Assembly: GCA_011319805.1 (NCBI GenBank)
Contig: SJRY01000295.1
Location: 62,001 to 126,000, forward strand
DNA length: 64,000 nucleotides
Origin: Macrocybe gigantea
Lineage: Eukaryota; Basidiomycota; Agaricomycetes; Agaricales; Callistosporiaceae
Reading direction: 5' to 3'
Under the pieces are notes generated by a model that searched no databases, was not told where the DNA came from, and was given only the letters and a program-made list of their open reading frames with translations. The stretch's first letter is position 1. Each line of letters begins with the position of its first letter. Shown one piece after another: positions 37,760 through 50,421 of the stretch. Made by a program: the position numbers and the translations under genes.

Positions 37760-38386
37760 ACACTGAAATCGCAAGACCGCCTCGTCTTTGTTGCTATCCT
37801 GCGTTACTGACCTTACTATACATAACTTTTGGACTGTACTGTAAAGAAAGGTTCTAACATAATTCACGCACTTACTTGATGAACGTCTACTCTGAGAAGG
37901 CACTGTAAACAGTTCGTGTCGATTGAGCCCAGCCAAGTTGATAACTGAGAAGCAAAATAGAGCTTCTGGGAGAAATGTAAGGAGATCTATCTAAAGCAGT
38001 AGAATAGGCTTGATTGCAAGGTCTTCGCTCGTCCAGGGCCCGAAGGCCCATCAAAATCAAGGACCGGGTCAGCACGAGATGTATCATGTGTTACCATAGA
38101 TCGAGGTGAAAAAAGGGATCTTGCTCCCACAGAAGCTGGAAACGAATGTCCTTCTCTCTTCTGCAAATTTTGGTCCCAGGCGATGGTGGCTGCCGAGGCT
38201 CTGACGAACTATTATCATGCGCTATCGGTGACATCCCAAGGATCAATATGAGGGTTCCTCCGCGGGTGGGCGTTATCGATAGAATTCAGAAGCCCGTTGA
38301 AAGCGATCACGAACGACGGTGAATCGGGAGATGCACCTGGAGCAGAACCGTGATTCTGAGTCGCCAATGTGTTGTCGCACTGACGC
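37760..38386. other. Intergenic region
   Basis: A short minus-strand frame (38215-38397, FVIAFNGLLNSIDNAHPRRN) looks codon-like but has no partner exons. Nothing else is supported. Confidence 0.4.
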
Positions 38387-40240
38387 TTGAGAATCATTTA
38401 TCTATCATATCTATTACTCGAAACGGCTCAAATCGTACCTGTACTATGGTGTCAGACGCGGCAAGTCCCTGGAGGAGGTGTTGTAATCAATGCAGATTCG
38501 ACAGCGTATGTTTTGACAGATTTGAAATTGTTGGTCCACATTAATCCAATCGTCCACATGTTTGCCTCGTTGCAACTTGCCTTCGTTTTCGTTCTTCTTC
38601 GTCAAAGCTCTCAAATATGGGACGAAGTTGGGTGGATCGAGCCCAAACTGCTATCTTGTACCCTTTCAAGGTCCTCGCTGTAGCGGTCATCATGCTTTCC
38701 ACCATGGTCATAGTGGACCAAACGCAAATTGAAGATCCCCTATTTCCAGACGCTCCTGTCTCCGTCCTGACGTGGTACCAGTTTTTGGGCCTATCTGATC
38801 ATCGGACAGATATTCAAGGGTGTTTCGTGAAGACGGTCGTATTCTTGAAACTCAGGACTTTTACGCAACATGAGGCCATTCTTGCGGATATCTGGGATCA
38901 GAACGGCTCCAGGGGCTGGCTGCGAATCGAACGTGGCAGTAAAAATTTGCGCCCCATAAAGCCTGAAGATGCAGCTGGCGCCACGCAGGCGCAAAGTACC
39001 TCGCAGCGTCTGTCCAGCCAGGCCGGTCAAGCCACTCTGCCATCCACATCCCCCGAGACTCGCGACCATCTTCCATCTTCTACACCCGATCAGCTTTCAG
39101 ATACGCCTGCAGTAGCGTCATCTGCGGACGAATTAGATGGCCCAAGCCCAGACCTTCGTGACAGTGCTCCCCAAGATGCGCCATCGCACGCGTACTCCGG
39201 TCGCAGACCATTCCGTACTATGATCTCGAGCTCCCATCAGAACTCGTCATCTGCGACATCATCCGCCAGACCGCCGCTGCAACTTTCCGGTACCGAAGAT
39301 GAAACTACTAATTCGGAATCCGGCGCCAACGAGGGTGCCAGACCGAGACATAAGAGCCACGGGCGCTTCCTCTTCCGATTTTCTCGGTCAGCGGTTCAGC
39401 GCTCCTCTGCTACAGCATCTCCGACGACGCATTCCCCATCGGGTACAGAAGACGAAATGGCGAACAATTCAGAATCAGATCGCGAAAGGAGCCCCAAACC
39501 GTTTTACGCTGACGCAGATGACATGTGCGAAAGTGGCGCAGTCCGTTTGGCGACCCGAAGACAGCTCCCGATAAGTCGATTATCGAGACCATCACATATC
39601 AGGCCAATAATCCCACACTAATCGACCTCATCCTTGCCGCAAACACTGTACACAGCATGGATGAGCGTTACCGGCTCTTGGATCGACAATGTTTTTGGTT
39701 TGCTGACTCCATTCTGGTGATTTTGGAAAGCCTTGCTGGCAGGTCCAATTGCGTCGTGACTCCCGGTCGCTGTCTCGCATAGAGAAAGATAAACGGCTGC
39801 CTTCCGAGAGCGAAGCGAAAAGACTTAGTCGACTGAAGGGTCGGTGGGGTTGGATACAAGTTCACCGACGCGATATTATCAAAGAGGACCAATTAATGGA
39901 ACAATTCTCGACCTGGAAAGGGGGTTACGAAAAATACGTAAGTGATTTGGCATAGAGTCAGTAAGCGATTGTGATTCGTTGTTTCTAGCTATCCAAGCAG
40001 CGCGCCAAGAAGGAGGAAGAGAAGGAAAAAAATGTGGAGGAGGCGCGCCGCCCGCTGGAGAAGGTGATCAAAGAGCATAAGAGGGAACTGGAGGAGGTAC
40101 GCCGCCCGCTGGAGAAAGTGATCGAAGAGCAGAAGAGGGAACTGCAGGAGGTACGCCGCCCGTTAGAGAAAGTGATCGAAGAACAGTCGCAGAGGATAGC
40201 GCAGCTTGAAGCTCAACAGGCTGGCGCAACGAAAGACTAA
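38387..40240 (+). CDS. Uncharacterised protein with C-terminal coiled-coil repeat
   Basis: Fits a poorly characterised agaricomycete family; the function is unknown. The N-terminal exons are hydrophobic (IVHMFASLQLAFVFVLLRQ; LAVAVIMLSTMVIVDQTQIE). Next come FTQHEAILADIWDQNGSRGW and LRIERG, then a long Ser/Thr/Pro-rich linker. A one-base loss near 39525 leads to VRKWRSPFGDPKTAPDKSII, ANTVHSMDERYRLLDRQCFW and FADSILVILESLAG. Another near 39742 leads to RRDSRSLSRIEKDKRLPSES and RWGWIQVHRRDIIKEDQLME. After an intron ending 'tttctag' the last exon encodes three 18-residue repeats of the type EEVRRPLEKVIEEQKREL and ends at 40240. The frame change near 38620 between the first two exons is not resolved. 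Confidence 0.55.
40031..40195 (+). repeat. 54-bp coding tandem repeat (18 residues x 3)
   Basis: Three successive units encode ARRPLEKVIKEHKREL, VRRPLEKVIEEQKREL and VRRPLEKVIEEQSQRI. The high charge and heptad-like spacing predict a coiled coil extending the protein's C-terminus. Confidence 0.9.
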
Positions 40241-40853
40241 TCCTAGGTGGGCTCGACGCCCTTCGACATTCCTACCGCCACCTATAGGCACTCGGGAGTG
40301 CCTATTCTACATAATCACCTTTCATTTCGAGTTCTCGATGAACGTCTGACCCTGTCCATAATAGCAGGATATTAGTAGGCTTGACACGAATTGATTCATC
40401 GCAAACATGTAAGCAACAGGAATCAACCGAAGTATGTATTTCTGTGAATAAAAACCGTGGCATGATTCACGAACTTTGTTTGGGTGCTGAAGTGAACCAC
40501 TAAATCGACCAGTCTAAGAACAAGCAGCTACGGCTATATCTACATAGGCTGGAATGTGCATGCTCTGCTGTTCTAACTTGGTGAAGATGCCGCCTCCGTC
40601 ATAGGAAAGAATGACCTTCGGAGAAAATATTTTTCGGAAGACATCCTGGTGTGAGCGTGGAAGATGGCTAGAGTAGCTTTGACACCAAGATGATCACGCC
40701 TCCGACGATATAAAGAGGTGAGGCTTTTTAATGCATGCTGTAGTCTTCGATAGACGATCGTGATGCTATCTTCTGGGTCAAATCAGAGTACAAGAAACAA
40801 AGGGAATATGATACAGTATATACCATGATACGTCTCGCTGTAGATAGGTCCTG
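40241..40853. other. Intergenic region between convergent genes
   Basis: AT-rich 3' flanks of the coiled-coil protein gene and the DUF6533-like copy B. A short imperfect inverted repeat ('ataggcactcgggagtgcctat', 40285-40306) could form a hairpin. Confidence 0.5.
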
Positions 40854-42480
40854 TTATTTATAAGGCGATCGAAACTGGATGGCTGATAAACTCAATCGAG
40901 TTCTCTCCATTTCCGTCATTCTGTTGCTGCCCGCCTCACGTACGTGCAAGATAATTCGAGTGGATAGCACACTGTGAATAATCCGTTGAAATCTGAAAAT
41001 AAAAATTGAGGATCGTGATAATTCTGCAGCAAATATCTGACTTACGTGTTCAAGACGTTAACATATCCAGGCTACAACCAAAGCAGAAAAAGCATAAATT
41101 TGCGTCGGGAATGACAGAGAGATGCAAAATCACCGGTCCAGTTTTCATGACAATAATGTTTGCCACTGAACATACTGGATTCAACCAGAGGAAGGTGGTA
41201 AGTGATCTTCTCGTAGAGGACGAACAGTGGAACCCACGGAAGACGAGAATGAAATATGCGATGCCATCCCTGTAAAGCGTGGAGACTATTCTGCTTCCTA
41301 GGGAATGCCTGTAATTCCTTATTCCCGCCCATAATGTTAGGATGATGATGACTGTTCAAACTTCGGATTATCCGATGTGCCGGTGAAAGCAGAGGCAAGA
41401 TAGGCATACTCGTTTCTTGAGTGACTGTCATGATAAAAGATAAAAATAGAATTTTGCTGCCCTTCGACAGCCAACATCCCTTCGTAATACCTGGGGGCGG
41501 GTCGCCAACTACGGTCATGAATCAATTTCCCCGTTTGCTATGAAATTCGGCGATACAAAGTATTGTCACTCACATTCAACGGATTGGAGGAAAATCACTG
41601 TAAAGGTAGTGGTAAACCCAGTCATTATCTTGAATACAGAATTCGCGTTTGACTTCCTATGGATAGACATTTGACGACATACCAGACACATCGTCATAAG
41701 CGACGCCAGAATCATCCTGTTGTTCCCCCAAAGGGAGTATGTTCGAATGATCATAATTGCTAGGATATACATTGAAATTGAGGCCGTACCACGCAAGACA
41801 TAGCCACTTACTTTTCGAAGCGAACATGCCAAGGCACGCCGTGACTAGATGGTGCACGAGAGAAAGAGTCTTATGTACATTGGAATGAAAAAAGGCACAG
41901 CTTGAGCGCGAACGTACCACCCGTTGTCGTAAGAATCCCGAAACACGTTCTTCTCTGCAACGAAGACGATCAGATAAGTTTCCAAACAGTAGACCACTAT
42001 CCACGTGCATAGAGATAAAGTTCGGGCACAACGTGATCTGTCTCCGTGAAATCAGTGCTCTGGGCTAAACCCATTCAAAAGCAGGATTACGAACATATCA
42101 ATATGAGCGGCATATCCACAAACGTGGTATAGCGTGCAAATAGATAGAGAATCTTGATGATGCTCCAGCTCGATCTCCACACGAGCTCGACCTGGAATGC
42201 AATCGTTAGCTACTGTTGCTGCATCTTTATGTCATTAGTATGTCAAATGGACTCGAATGTACCTCTAGTAGAATTGTCAGGAGATAATCATAAGCCTGTA
42301 TGGTCAATACATCAGGAAAGAATAATAAACGTTTGAAAGAGACACACTAGAATTGCCGCACTCGAGACTGGATTATTGGAGAAGTTCAACGCCAACGATT
42401 CTGCATAGCCTCGTACAAAATTTCTTGCCTGCGATGTACTATATAGGTCGCTGTCAGTTGGAAGGTTGATGGACGTCAAT
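40854..42480 (-). CDS. DUF6533-like seven-helix membrane protein (copy B)
   Basis: Paralog of the gene at 1729-3660. Landmarks in order: AYDYLLTILLE near 42290, VELVWRSSWSIIKILYLFAR near 42170, RTYSLWGNNRMILASLMTM near 41710, CWLSKGSKILFLSFIMTVTQ near 41460, TVIIILTLWAGIRNYRHSLG near 41340, STLYRDGIAYFILVF near 41250 and a C-terminal FQRIIHSVLSTRIILHVREA near 40960. The stop is at 40854-40856. The exon order and intron positions mirror copy A. The family is predicted to span the membrane about seven times; ligand and function are unknown. The first exon (VRGYAESLALNFSNNPVSSA region near 42400) and its start codon are uncertain. Confidence 0.68.
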
Positions 42481-43435
42481 TCCCCTCACCTTTCCAGTCT
42501 GTAAAAATTTTACTATGTATGTATAGTCCATGGTGACCTATCGCGAAGGGTGGAGCAGCGAAAAGAGGTAGCGGTGGTCTCGTTGCTGATGAGGACGGTG
42601 TTATATCTACGCTAGAGAAGCAGACTCGTTCTCCATCAGACGACAAATCAATCACCGCCGCCGCCGCAGAATAGGAGCCGAATGTACGTATACTGGTCTG
42701 TCGGTCTTCCAAGATGTGACGGTAACGAAAATGATTTCTAAGGTCCCAGAAACGCGACGATAGGGACCTGTCAGCATTCACTAGCATTCAGTCTTGATTT
42801 TAAGCAGGTCGACGTACTGTCGGCCGTCTGGTCTTTAGGCTGGGGACACTGAAGAGGAGTGCGAAGGAGCAAGAACTTTCAGCGGAGTCAAAGGACAGCG
42901 GTAAAGAGCAATTTCGACCGGTAACCTACGACATGGGTGGCGTCTTTGCGAGCCCAAGGCGTGAACCACCTGAAGGTCTGAACGTCGACCCTGTAGTCAA
43001 GGTTAATCATTTTGGTGCCCATGTTCGGCCAAGTCCGCATTGTATAGATCCCGCTCACAACTCAAAAAGGTTTGACGGGCTATACCGATCACGCTTGCAC
43101 CATTTGCGGAGCATTGTGGGCGCTTATTTTCTGTGCAAGCACCTCTCTGTTGCTTGCGGGCTGCACCGTCGTTCGGGATTCATTCCAAACTCATAGTTTG
43201 CGAATTTCATCGTTCGAGTAGCACTGAGCAATTCAGGTATTTTGCAACATGCGGAATGTACATACTATGACAAACGATTGCGTGAGATGGGTAGGAATAA
43301 CGATGTCCTTGGTGTGCGTCGAATAGAGTACTCATGTGGGACAGAGGCGTGAAATATCCATAAAAATGATGGTATAGCGGTGAAGCTAGGATGTATAGTC
43401 CAAAATGCAAAAACAAGCAGATCAAGGCGGACCAT
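42481..43435. other. Intergenic region
   Basis: Between DUF6533-like copy B and the kinase stop. A minus-strand frame at 42476-42787 is Ala/Ser/Pro-rich without a domain. No gene can be supported. Confidence 0.4.
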
Positions 43436-46400
43436 TTACAACGAGGTAGGCTCAGGGACGTCAGGTTTGAATCTCAGGCGGGCGAGCAAGACCGTGTCCC
43501 AATGACCACCATAATTCGACACCTTGGAAGCCGAAAGTTGGTGACCAAGCACTGGCTCATCGTAAGACGGACCCGCGACATCATGGTGAGCTTCCATGTC
43601 CGCGGTGAACGTGCCCCAAGGTTGGCCAGTCTTAGGAGAGGAATAGACGTTGAAATGGGCCTAATCGTTATGCGATGTCAGCTACGCAACTAAAGATGAA
43701 GGATTTGGGAGCTCACCAGCCCATCGGGGTGATTGTGGCTAACGAAAAGCCCGTAATTCTGAGCGTCCAGTTTACCGATGACTTAATTTAATGGTAAGCA
43801 GCGACTCTGAAGAAAAAAAGTGGTACACAGCATACCAAGGTACAGGTCATCTTTTTGGATTCGGTGCAGGGGCCCGTAAACCTTCAAGATTCTATCCACG
43901 TTGGCTTTAAACCACCCCTTGGGCGCATCGAGAGACTCCATGTAGTGGTACATCGTCGCCTCGGTGTACATCACCGCCGTCTTGTGCCCACCCTTCAGCG
44001 GGAACGAGTATCGCCTGCTCACGCTCTTCGATACCGTTCGTCCGTGATGACCGTGGCCTGTAACTTCGATCTTGTCCTTGCTTCGGAACGTAAGCCAGCC
44101 TACAAAGGCATCCAAGCTTCTCTGCGCCGCATTCCGTCGATCTTGACGTTGGGAACCGGTCTTGACGTGCCCGTATCCATGGATAGAGGGCATCCCTCCC
44201 ATCAGCCCGCTTGAAGACTGCTCGGGGCGGAAAGCATTGAAAAGCGTGATGAAGGCGCCGCGAGGCTTAGAGAGGTACCCAACAGCACCTAAATCAATAG
44301 GCGACGGGTCCCAGAGAGGCAGGGTAACTGACATAGACAAGTAAGCAAAATTTCTGGCGCAGAAAAATAAAAAAATGCGCACGAGAAGGATGGAAATCAT
44401 GATTCTGCCTCATCATGAGTCTGTACCTCCTTTCGTTCTTTAGTTCTGCAATCCTCTCATCTGCAGGTGGAGGAGAATCATATCCGCCGTAGCGGCCTCT
44501 ACCACCGCTCCCCCCGTCGCCAGGGCCAATCAACAAGCCACCAAACACGCCTCCCACGTTGACCTCGCTCGCAGTTACGGCAACAGTACCGTCGCCATGA
44601 CCACTCGCGCTGCTGACGAAGACAATATCGGACTGCGAGCTCGGTGTGGTGTCCGTCTTCAAAGACGAAGAACGGCTCGGACCGATGGTGTTCGATGGCG
44701 TATATATGACCGGCTCGGGCATCTTCATCCTAGAACTCGAGACGGTATCTTCCCAATGCGAGCCTGGTGACACCGAGAGCGGATCTACATCCTCATCGCC
44801 TTGAAATGCTGACGAGGCTGTAATGCTAGACATCCGATTTCCTTCAGACGCCTGGCGTTCCAGCTGCTCGTAATACAACGATGAAGGAACAGGATCGGAG
44901 GAAAGGCGACGCTGGCCCTGAGCAGACAAGGCCGATTCTCTCGCAGTGAGATATGAACCCGTGTTCGTATCCGAGCCGGTTCCAATAGAGTCGGGCGTCG
45001 TGCCAAGAACAGAAGGGTCTTGTGGCGCTGAATGAGACGAATATCAGAAATACACGGAGGTAGAGAAAAGCGTAAACAAACGCACGAGGGGTGGTGCCAG
45101 ATCCAGACCCTAGCAGAGGAATTGGCCTCATGTCAGGGGATGGCCTCGTTCGGCCCTCGTCCCACCAATTGCTGTGTTCAGACTGGCTTTCCTGAACAGC
45201 AGGCAGGGACGTGGACGAATGCGGGAGCAGGCGCGGCGATGAATTGCTTGCCGGCGAATACATGGACGAGAATCCATGGAGAGGGGTCATCGAGCCTGGC
45301 GACGACGTGGATGAAAACGTAGACGAAAAAGTCGATCGGGGCGAGGAACCGGAGAACTGCGAAGGGTACGCGGAACGCGGAGATATGGTGTCTTCGCCAG
45401 GGGCGATCACCTTTTCGCGTTCCCTGATCACCGCGAGCTCCCTCAGGATCCTCTCAAATGAGGGTCTGATCGTCGGTTCCCTTTCCCAGCATAGCTTGAT
45501 CAGGTCTTGAATAGCAGGAATCGTGAACGGAGAAGCTGGAATCGGTGGACGACCATTTTCTCCTAGGGAGAGTGGACAAAAAGAGTGAGCAAGTCAGAAC
45601 GTGCGGGTGAGTAAAAGTAAATATCTCACTGATGACAATTGACCTGACAGCTTCGTCGTCCATCCACCTCCAAGGAAGCTTTCCCATGCCGAGAATCTCG
45701 ACACATGTGATCGCATACGCATAGACGTCCATTTCCTGGGTCAAGCGCCCCGAACCCGCCATCAGCTCCGGCGCCTGCCACCTCAGCGTTCCCTCTGTGT
45801 GAACCAATCAGCATTCAAATTCAAATTCAGGAAAATGAAAGAAAACTCACTGGGAGGCAGCGTGCCACTGATCCTGTACGCCTCCGACTTCATCTCACTC
45901 TGTCCAAAGTCCATGATGACGCAGTGAATGCGGTCGTCCACGAGCACGTTGGATGCCTTTAGGTCTCCATGCAAGACGCCGTTGGAGTGCAAAAACGCCA
46001 TTCCGTTGGCAATCTCCAGCATGAACCTCCAGAGATCCACCTCCCTCTTCTCTATGCCCAGGACGACCCCCAACCCCGGACCCTGGCCTACAGACGCAGC
46101 AATCCCGGGACTCAGACTCGCACTGGCGCGTTTCATCCGCTCCTCCACGCCCTCAGCCAATCCACCAGGTTGCCGTTAGGGAGGTACGGCCCGACAATGA
46201 ACCAGGGCGGGTCGCCCGCGGCGCTGCTTGCGCCATATACCTCGAGCACGTTCGGGTGCTTCGGTAGGGATTTCCAGATCGAGACCTCCTTGACGAACAG
46301 CTCGCGCGGCGTCGATTCGGCGAGCACCTTGATCGCGACGGTGCGGCCGTGCCATGTGCCCTTGTACACATCTGAAAAGAAACCGAATCCGATTTTGCCC

Positions 46401-49198
46401 TCGCGATCAATTTCGTACCTAAGAGAAAGAAGGTGAGTCACACAAACACAGACTAGCAAAGAAAAAAGGCACTACTTTGTGATCGTCCAACTGGGCAACT
46501 CTAGCTCACATGGCCGCCGCCGCGCACAGCACTGCTCATCCTCCTAAGTGCATCGATCCCGAGCTCAATAAACTCCTCATCTAATGCGTCGTCTCGCCTC
46601 TGTTCCTGCACAATAGACGCCCCAGAGCCAGAGGAAGGGAGACTCGACTGGCTTGCCGAGCTCGTCTCCACGCCCGTCATGCCCAGCCCCACGCCCTGGC
46701 TCGTCTCAGTCGCGACCGCAGCCTCACCAGTACCCGAAGCCAGCGCCGACCCTGACCCGGAGCCCGACAGACTCAACCTATTCCGCAGTCGTTCAAGCGC
46801 ACGTTGCAGCGTCTTGACCGCATCCGGCATCTCATCGCGCGCGACGCCCAAGATGCGCATCATCTCCACGTCGTTCCCAGCAGCAAGCGCATTGCGCATC
46901 AAGTTGCGCAGGTCTTCCATATCGAGCGCCTCGTCGCGCTCGTTCTGCAGGCGATGTACGGTCGTGAGCACGGGCAGAACTTGAGTGAGCGAGGAAGGCG
47001 AGGGCGGGAACGTCGCCGTCGACATGGGCGAGAGGTGCGCGGTGGCGGTTGCATCCTCTGTGTTTCTGCCTCTATGCATCTGCTCTGTCATGCTCTTCTG
47101 TGCGCGTTGGGAGGTTGACATCGGAATCGGGAACGTCGCCATGTCGGCAGAGGTTGGCGCTGAAGGCGGCCGAAGCGGCCGGACCGTCTCCACACTGGCA
47201 TGTAGTCCAGCCTCCAACAACTGGCCACCGTTGTAGGACGAGGCATCGAGTCTCTCCACTGTGCCACTTTCAATCACCATTGGCTGGTCACAATGCGGCC
47301 GCCAGACGTCGCAAGCATCCGCCGGACGCCGTCAACAGCTGCCAAAAGTTCAGACAGCATAAGCCATGTATCTGCGCCCCTGCGCCTCTCCGACTCCTGG
47401 ACCTGCTTGAGGATCCTGATCTGTATCGAGAGCTATAGAGAATTGAGAAACTGAGCGCAAATAACCAAAATAAGAAGAAGACGTACCCCGAACATCTTCA
47501 ATGCTTCTGTGAGCTCGGCGTCGCAGCCGGCAACACTCTGCCGGATTTCGTCGCGCTTGAGATACCTCTTGAGCCATGGCCTGTCCTTTTGTTTTTGCAT
47601 AAATGCATAGACAGTCATGAATGCACTGACAAAGCGGCATAGCTTTAGTAGAAAGTCAGAGAACGAAACGAATGAGATCCCAACTGAACAAGCTTCTCGA
47701 TCGGGGCCTGCAGCTCCTCAGTGACCTCGTTCCCAGCTTCCTGCACCTCTTGCCTCACGGAAAACAAGATATTGGCGCAACGCTCCGTCAATCGAAGGCA
47801 CGCCAGACGGTTCATCTAGAACCAGAACGTGTCAGCACATTTTAGTCAAACGGACACGCGAAGAGAAACACACATCGACGAGCTGCACCGCATCCCAGAT
47901 GTTGAGCAGCACCCTCGCAGCGTTCGCTAAACCGGGCACGGGAGCGAATTCTAGCAGATCTGTCCCCACGGCGAGTAGCTCATGAGTCACGTCAGCGGTG
48001 ACGCCTAGCACGCTCAGCGCGGCCTTGGACACGCGCTGGCGCGTCCATTCCCAGCCCTCTGTCTGCTCTGCGGGCACGATCGACGAGGTTCCCGGAGCAT
48101 GGTACGGCTGGACCGCCACGGGGAGGTATTGTTGAACCTGAGGTTGCTGCGGGTACGCGGTGGGAAAAGACGCAAGAGCCATCTCGGGTGAAGAAGGCGC
48201 CATTTCGGAGGACGCGACAGAGTTCGATCGTCGCCGTTGCATATGCACCGGCACACCTGCGCGATCAGGCGGTGACAAGGGTCGATGACCGGCCCACGGG
48301 CGGGGCGACCTGTCGCCTCGCGTCCACCACTTGGACCCTGAGCCCGGGATGGACGCGCTGGGGATGGGCGGAGATGCAGGTGGGGATGCATGGGGCGAAA
48401 GCGAAGGCAGGGGCACGGTGCGCGATGCGGCCTTGGAAAACGATTTAGCGTTGCCGCCGAAGAGCGTGTGCCAGAAGGACTCTTCCTCCGAGGTCACCGT
48501 GTCCACCGAGGAGGCATGGTACGGCGCGCGTCCGGGCGCAGGGCCGCTCTGTCCTGGCGTGGTAATTGCAGCGGGAGCCCGCCTGGCAGGGGAACGCGAG
48601 CGCGAGCGGAACGTCGAGCTAAGGGACTCATCGTGGGCGCCGCCAAAGTCGTCGATCCCGCCAAAGAGAGACGACACGGACGTGGACGGATGGCGGTGGT
48701 ATGCGTGTCCGAGGTTGGGCGAGGACACGCTAGGACCGCTCGACGCGGACGGGATCACGCGGCTGTACGGGTTCGCGAACGATTCCGCTGCAAGGGGCGA
48801 CGACGAAGACGACGTTCCTACACCTGTGCCACTTGTGCGCACGGAGGCGCGCCGGAGGTGTGGCTGGATCTTGGACGTGTCCGGGACAGAGTGTCCTCTC
48901 GGGCGGGAGAACGACTGCCATGCGGCGTTGGCGACGACAGATGTCGTTGGCAGGGCGGCAGAAGCACTGCCTTGCGCCGAAGCGTCCACGGCGGGATGAG
49001 CGAACGTGATTTTAGGCGAGGCCGTGGGAGTCGAGTCGGACGTGCTCGCCGCCGAGGCGATGCTGGCGAGTTCAGCAGAACTGGCAAGGGGGACGATGAG
49101 GGATTCAGCGGGGAGGATACCCTTGGCGCATTGGCGGCGCTGATTGGGCCTGGTGATTTACTGCCGGCCGACGGTGGGGACGACGGCGATGACGGCAT
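43436..49198 (-). CDS. TKL protein kinase with N-terminal helical bundle and fused C-terminal domain
   Basis: Very large signalling protein. N-terminus: Ser/Pro-rich disordered region (49198-48050). A predicted helical bundle follows (about 47990-47300): VLGVTADVTHELLAVGTDLL, IWDAVQLVDV, LACLRLTERCANILFSVRQE, RPWLKRYLKRDEIRQSVAGC and IQIRILKQVQESE. I associate this layout with MLKL-like N-terminal domains. A helical linker ends near 46510. The kinase follows: GKIGFGFFSDVYKGTW, VAIKVLAE, HGDLKASNVLVDD (HGD replaces HRD, Asp kept), IMDFGQSE, LRWQAPELMAG and CWEREPTIRPSFERILREL. A Ser/Thr tail leads into DFHPSLTLPLWDPSPIDLGA, SKPRGAFITLFNAF, RRYSFPLKGGHKTAV, WFKANVDRILKVYG and VIGKLDAQNYGLFVSHNHPD, ending ARLRFKPDVPEPTSL. 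One base appears missing near 49125. The C-terminal module could be a separate gene, but the splice at about 44350 joins it in frame. Confidence 0.85.
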
Positions 49199-50421
49199 TC
49201 CCTTGTCGCTGAGAGTATGGACGGCGCTGACCCTTTTCGCGGGAGATGTGCACTACAAACGTTTGTGCTCTTTGAGATCAATCTGAGCGAGGATCAGCAG
49301 ACGGACAAAGAGCAATGTTTTAGAGTACGTGGGATGTGAAAGAAGGAAACAACGCAGGTAGGTTGGGTTTAGCACGCGTGGGAAAGATCGATGGTTGTTG
49401 CCTGATGAGGCTGACCTGGAAAGAAAACACACAAATTCGGAGATAAAGCTCCTGCAGAGAGCGTAAGGCACCGAGGAGTGAAGCTGGACGTCAAAGAGGG
49501 CCGGACTTATATATACACGACAGATCACCCCCTAGTAACAGACCCACTTGAAGGCGACTGGCGTGCAGAGGCCGTCTGACTCCAGCGTCTGGGAGCGTAG
49601 ACGCCCATAGCTGTCATGGTGACTACGCAGCTGTGTGAGCCATGTGACAATATAAAAAGAAAGAGCGGATTCTTCTCGCCCACCTTCACCCTCAAACATG
49701 GGATGCGTTCGTCCTCCTCCTCCGCTTCCATTCCGCCATGCATTCTCGGACCATCGTCGTCCTGTCAGCCAACGTTAACCTCTGATTCGAACACCCAAAG
49801 GCTGGGTTACAGCAGCAGCCCCGCGACCTGTGCTGTGCAGAAGAACCCTGTGTTTCCCTCCGCGCAGCGCAGCGCATGAGTCGAACCAACTAAACGAGTA
49901 CCGTGTTGCGTCGCTATCGCCCTGCTCTCCACATCCGAACCACTGCTTTTCTGGAATGTGCAGCCTTTGGAGTAAGATGACCACATTCGATGGCGGACGG
50001 GCGGGACTTGCAATGAGCTCAGCTACAGCCCGGGGACTTAAAAAAAAAACGGATTGCTGTTCAGGAAAAAGAGGATTTTTGCTCAACGACAATGGACATG
50101 TTGGAATTCGTGTGGTTGTTCGTCCCAAAACGGCAACCAGTAGGCCCACGGTCTCGGATGCCCTTCTGTTTGATGGACATCAAAACGCAGCAGTCATTCG
50201 TGAATCGTATAAATAACAAAAGAAAAGCTTCCATAACGATGTTTGACAGAACAGAGTGAGGTCGTCTCTATCCATTTCCCGTCCTCTGCATTTGTCTTGT
50301 TTTTCACCCTTTTATTTTGTTGTTGTATTGCCTCCTCCGTCGATCATTCATTACGACCCTTGTTTTTTTTTCCTTGAGGATTTTTCAACTCTCCGTTCTG
50401 CGAGGGTCTGCGCGAAGGAGA
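49199..50421. other. Divergent intergenic region
   Basis: Contains the likely 5' UTR and promoter of the kinase gene and upstream sequence of the mucin-like gene. A spliced 5' leader for the kinase is possible because a good acceptor ('gtttgtag') lies near 49257. No gene is supported. Confidence 0.5.

Noticed and set aside
37094..37936. 280-residue minus-strand open frame
   Set aside because: Antisense of the acidic tail of DUF8191-like copy 2; Val/Phe-rich composition is the mirror of Asp/Glu codons.
48331..49286. Two long plus-strand frames (222 and 298 residues)
   Set aside because: Shadows of the GC-rich Ser/Pro region of the kinase gene; Arg/Gly-rich with no start context or domain.
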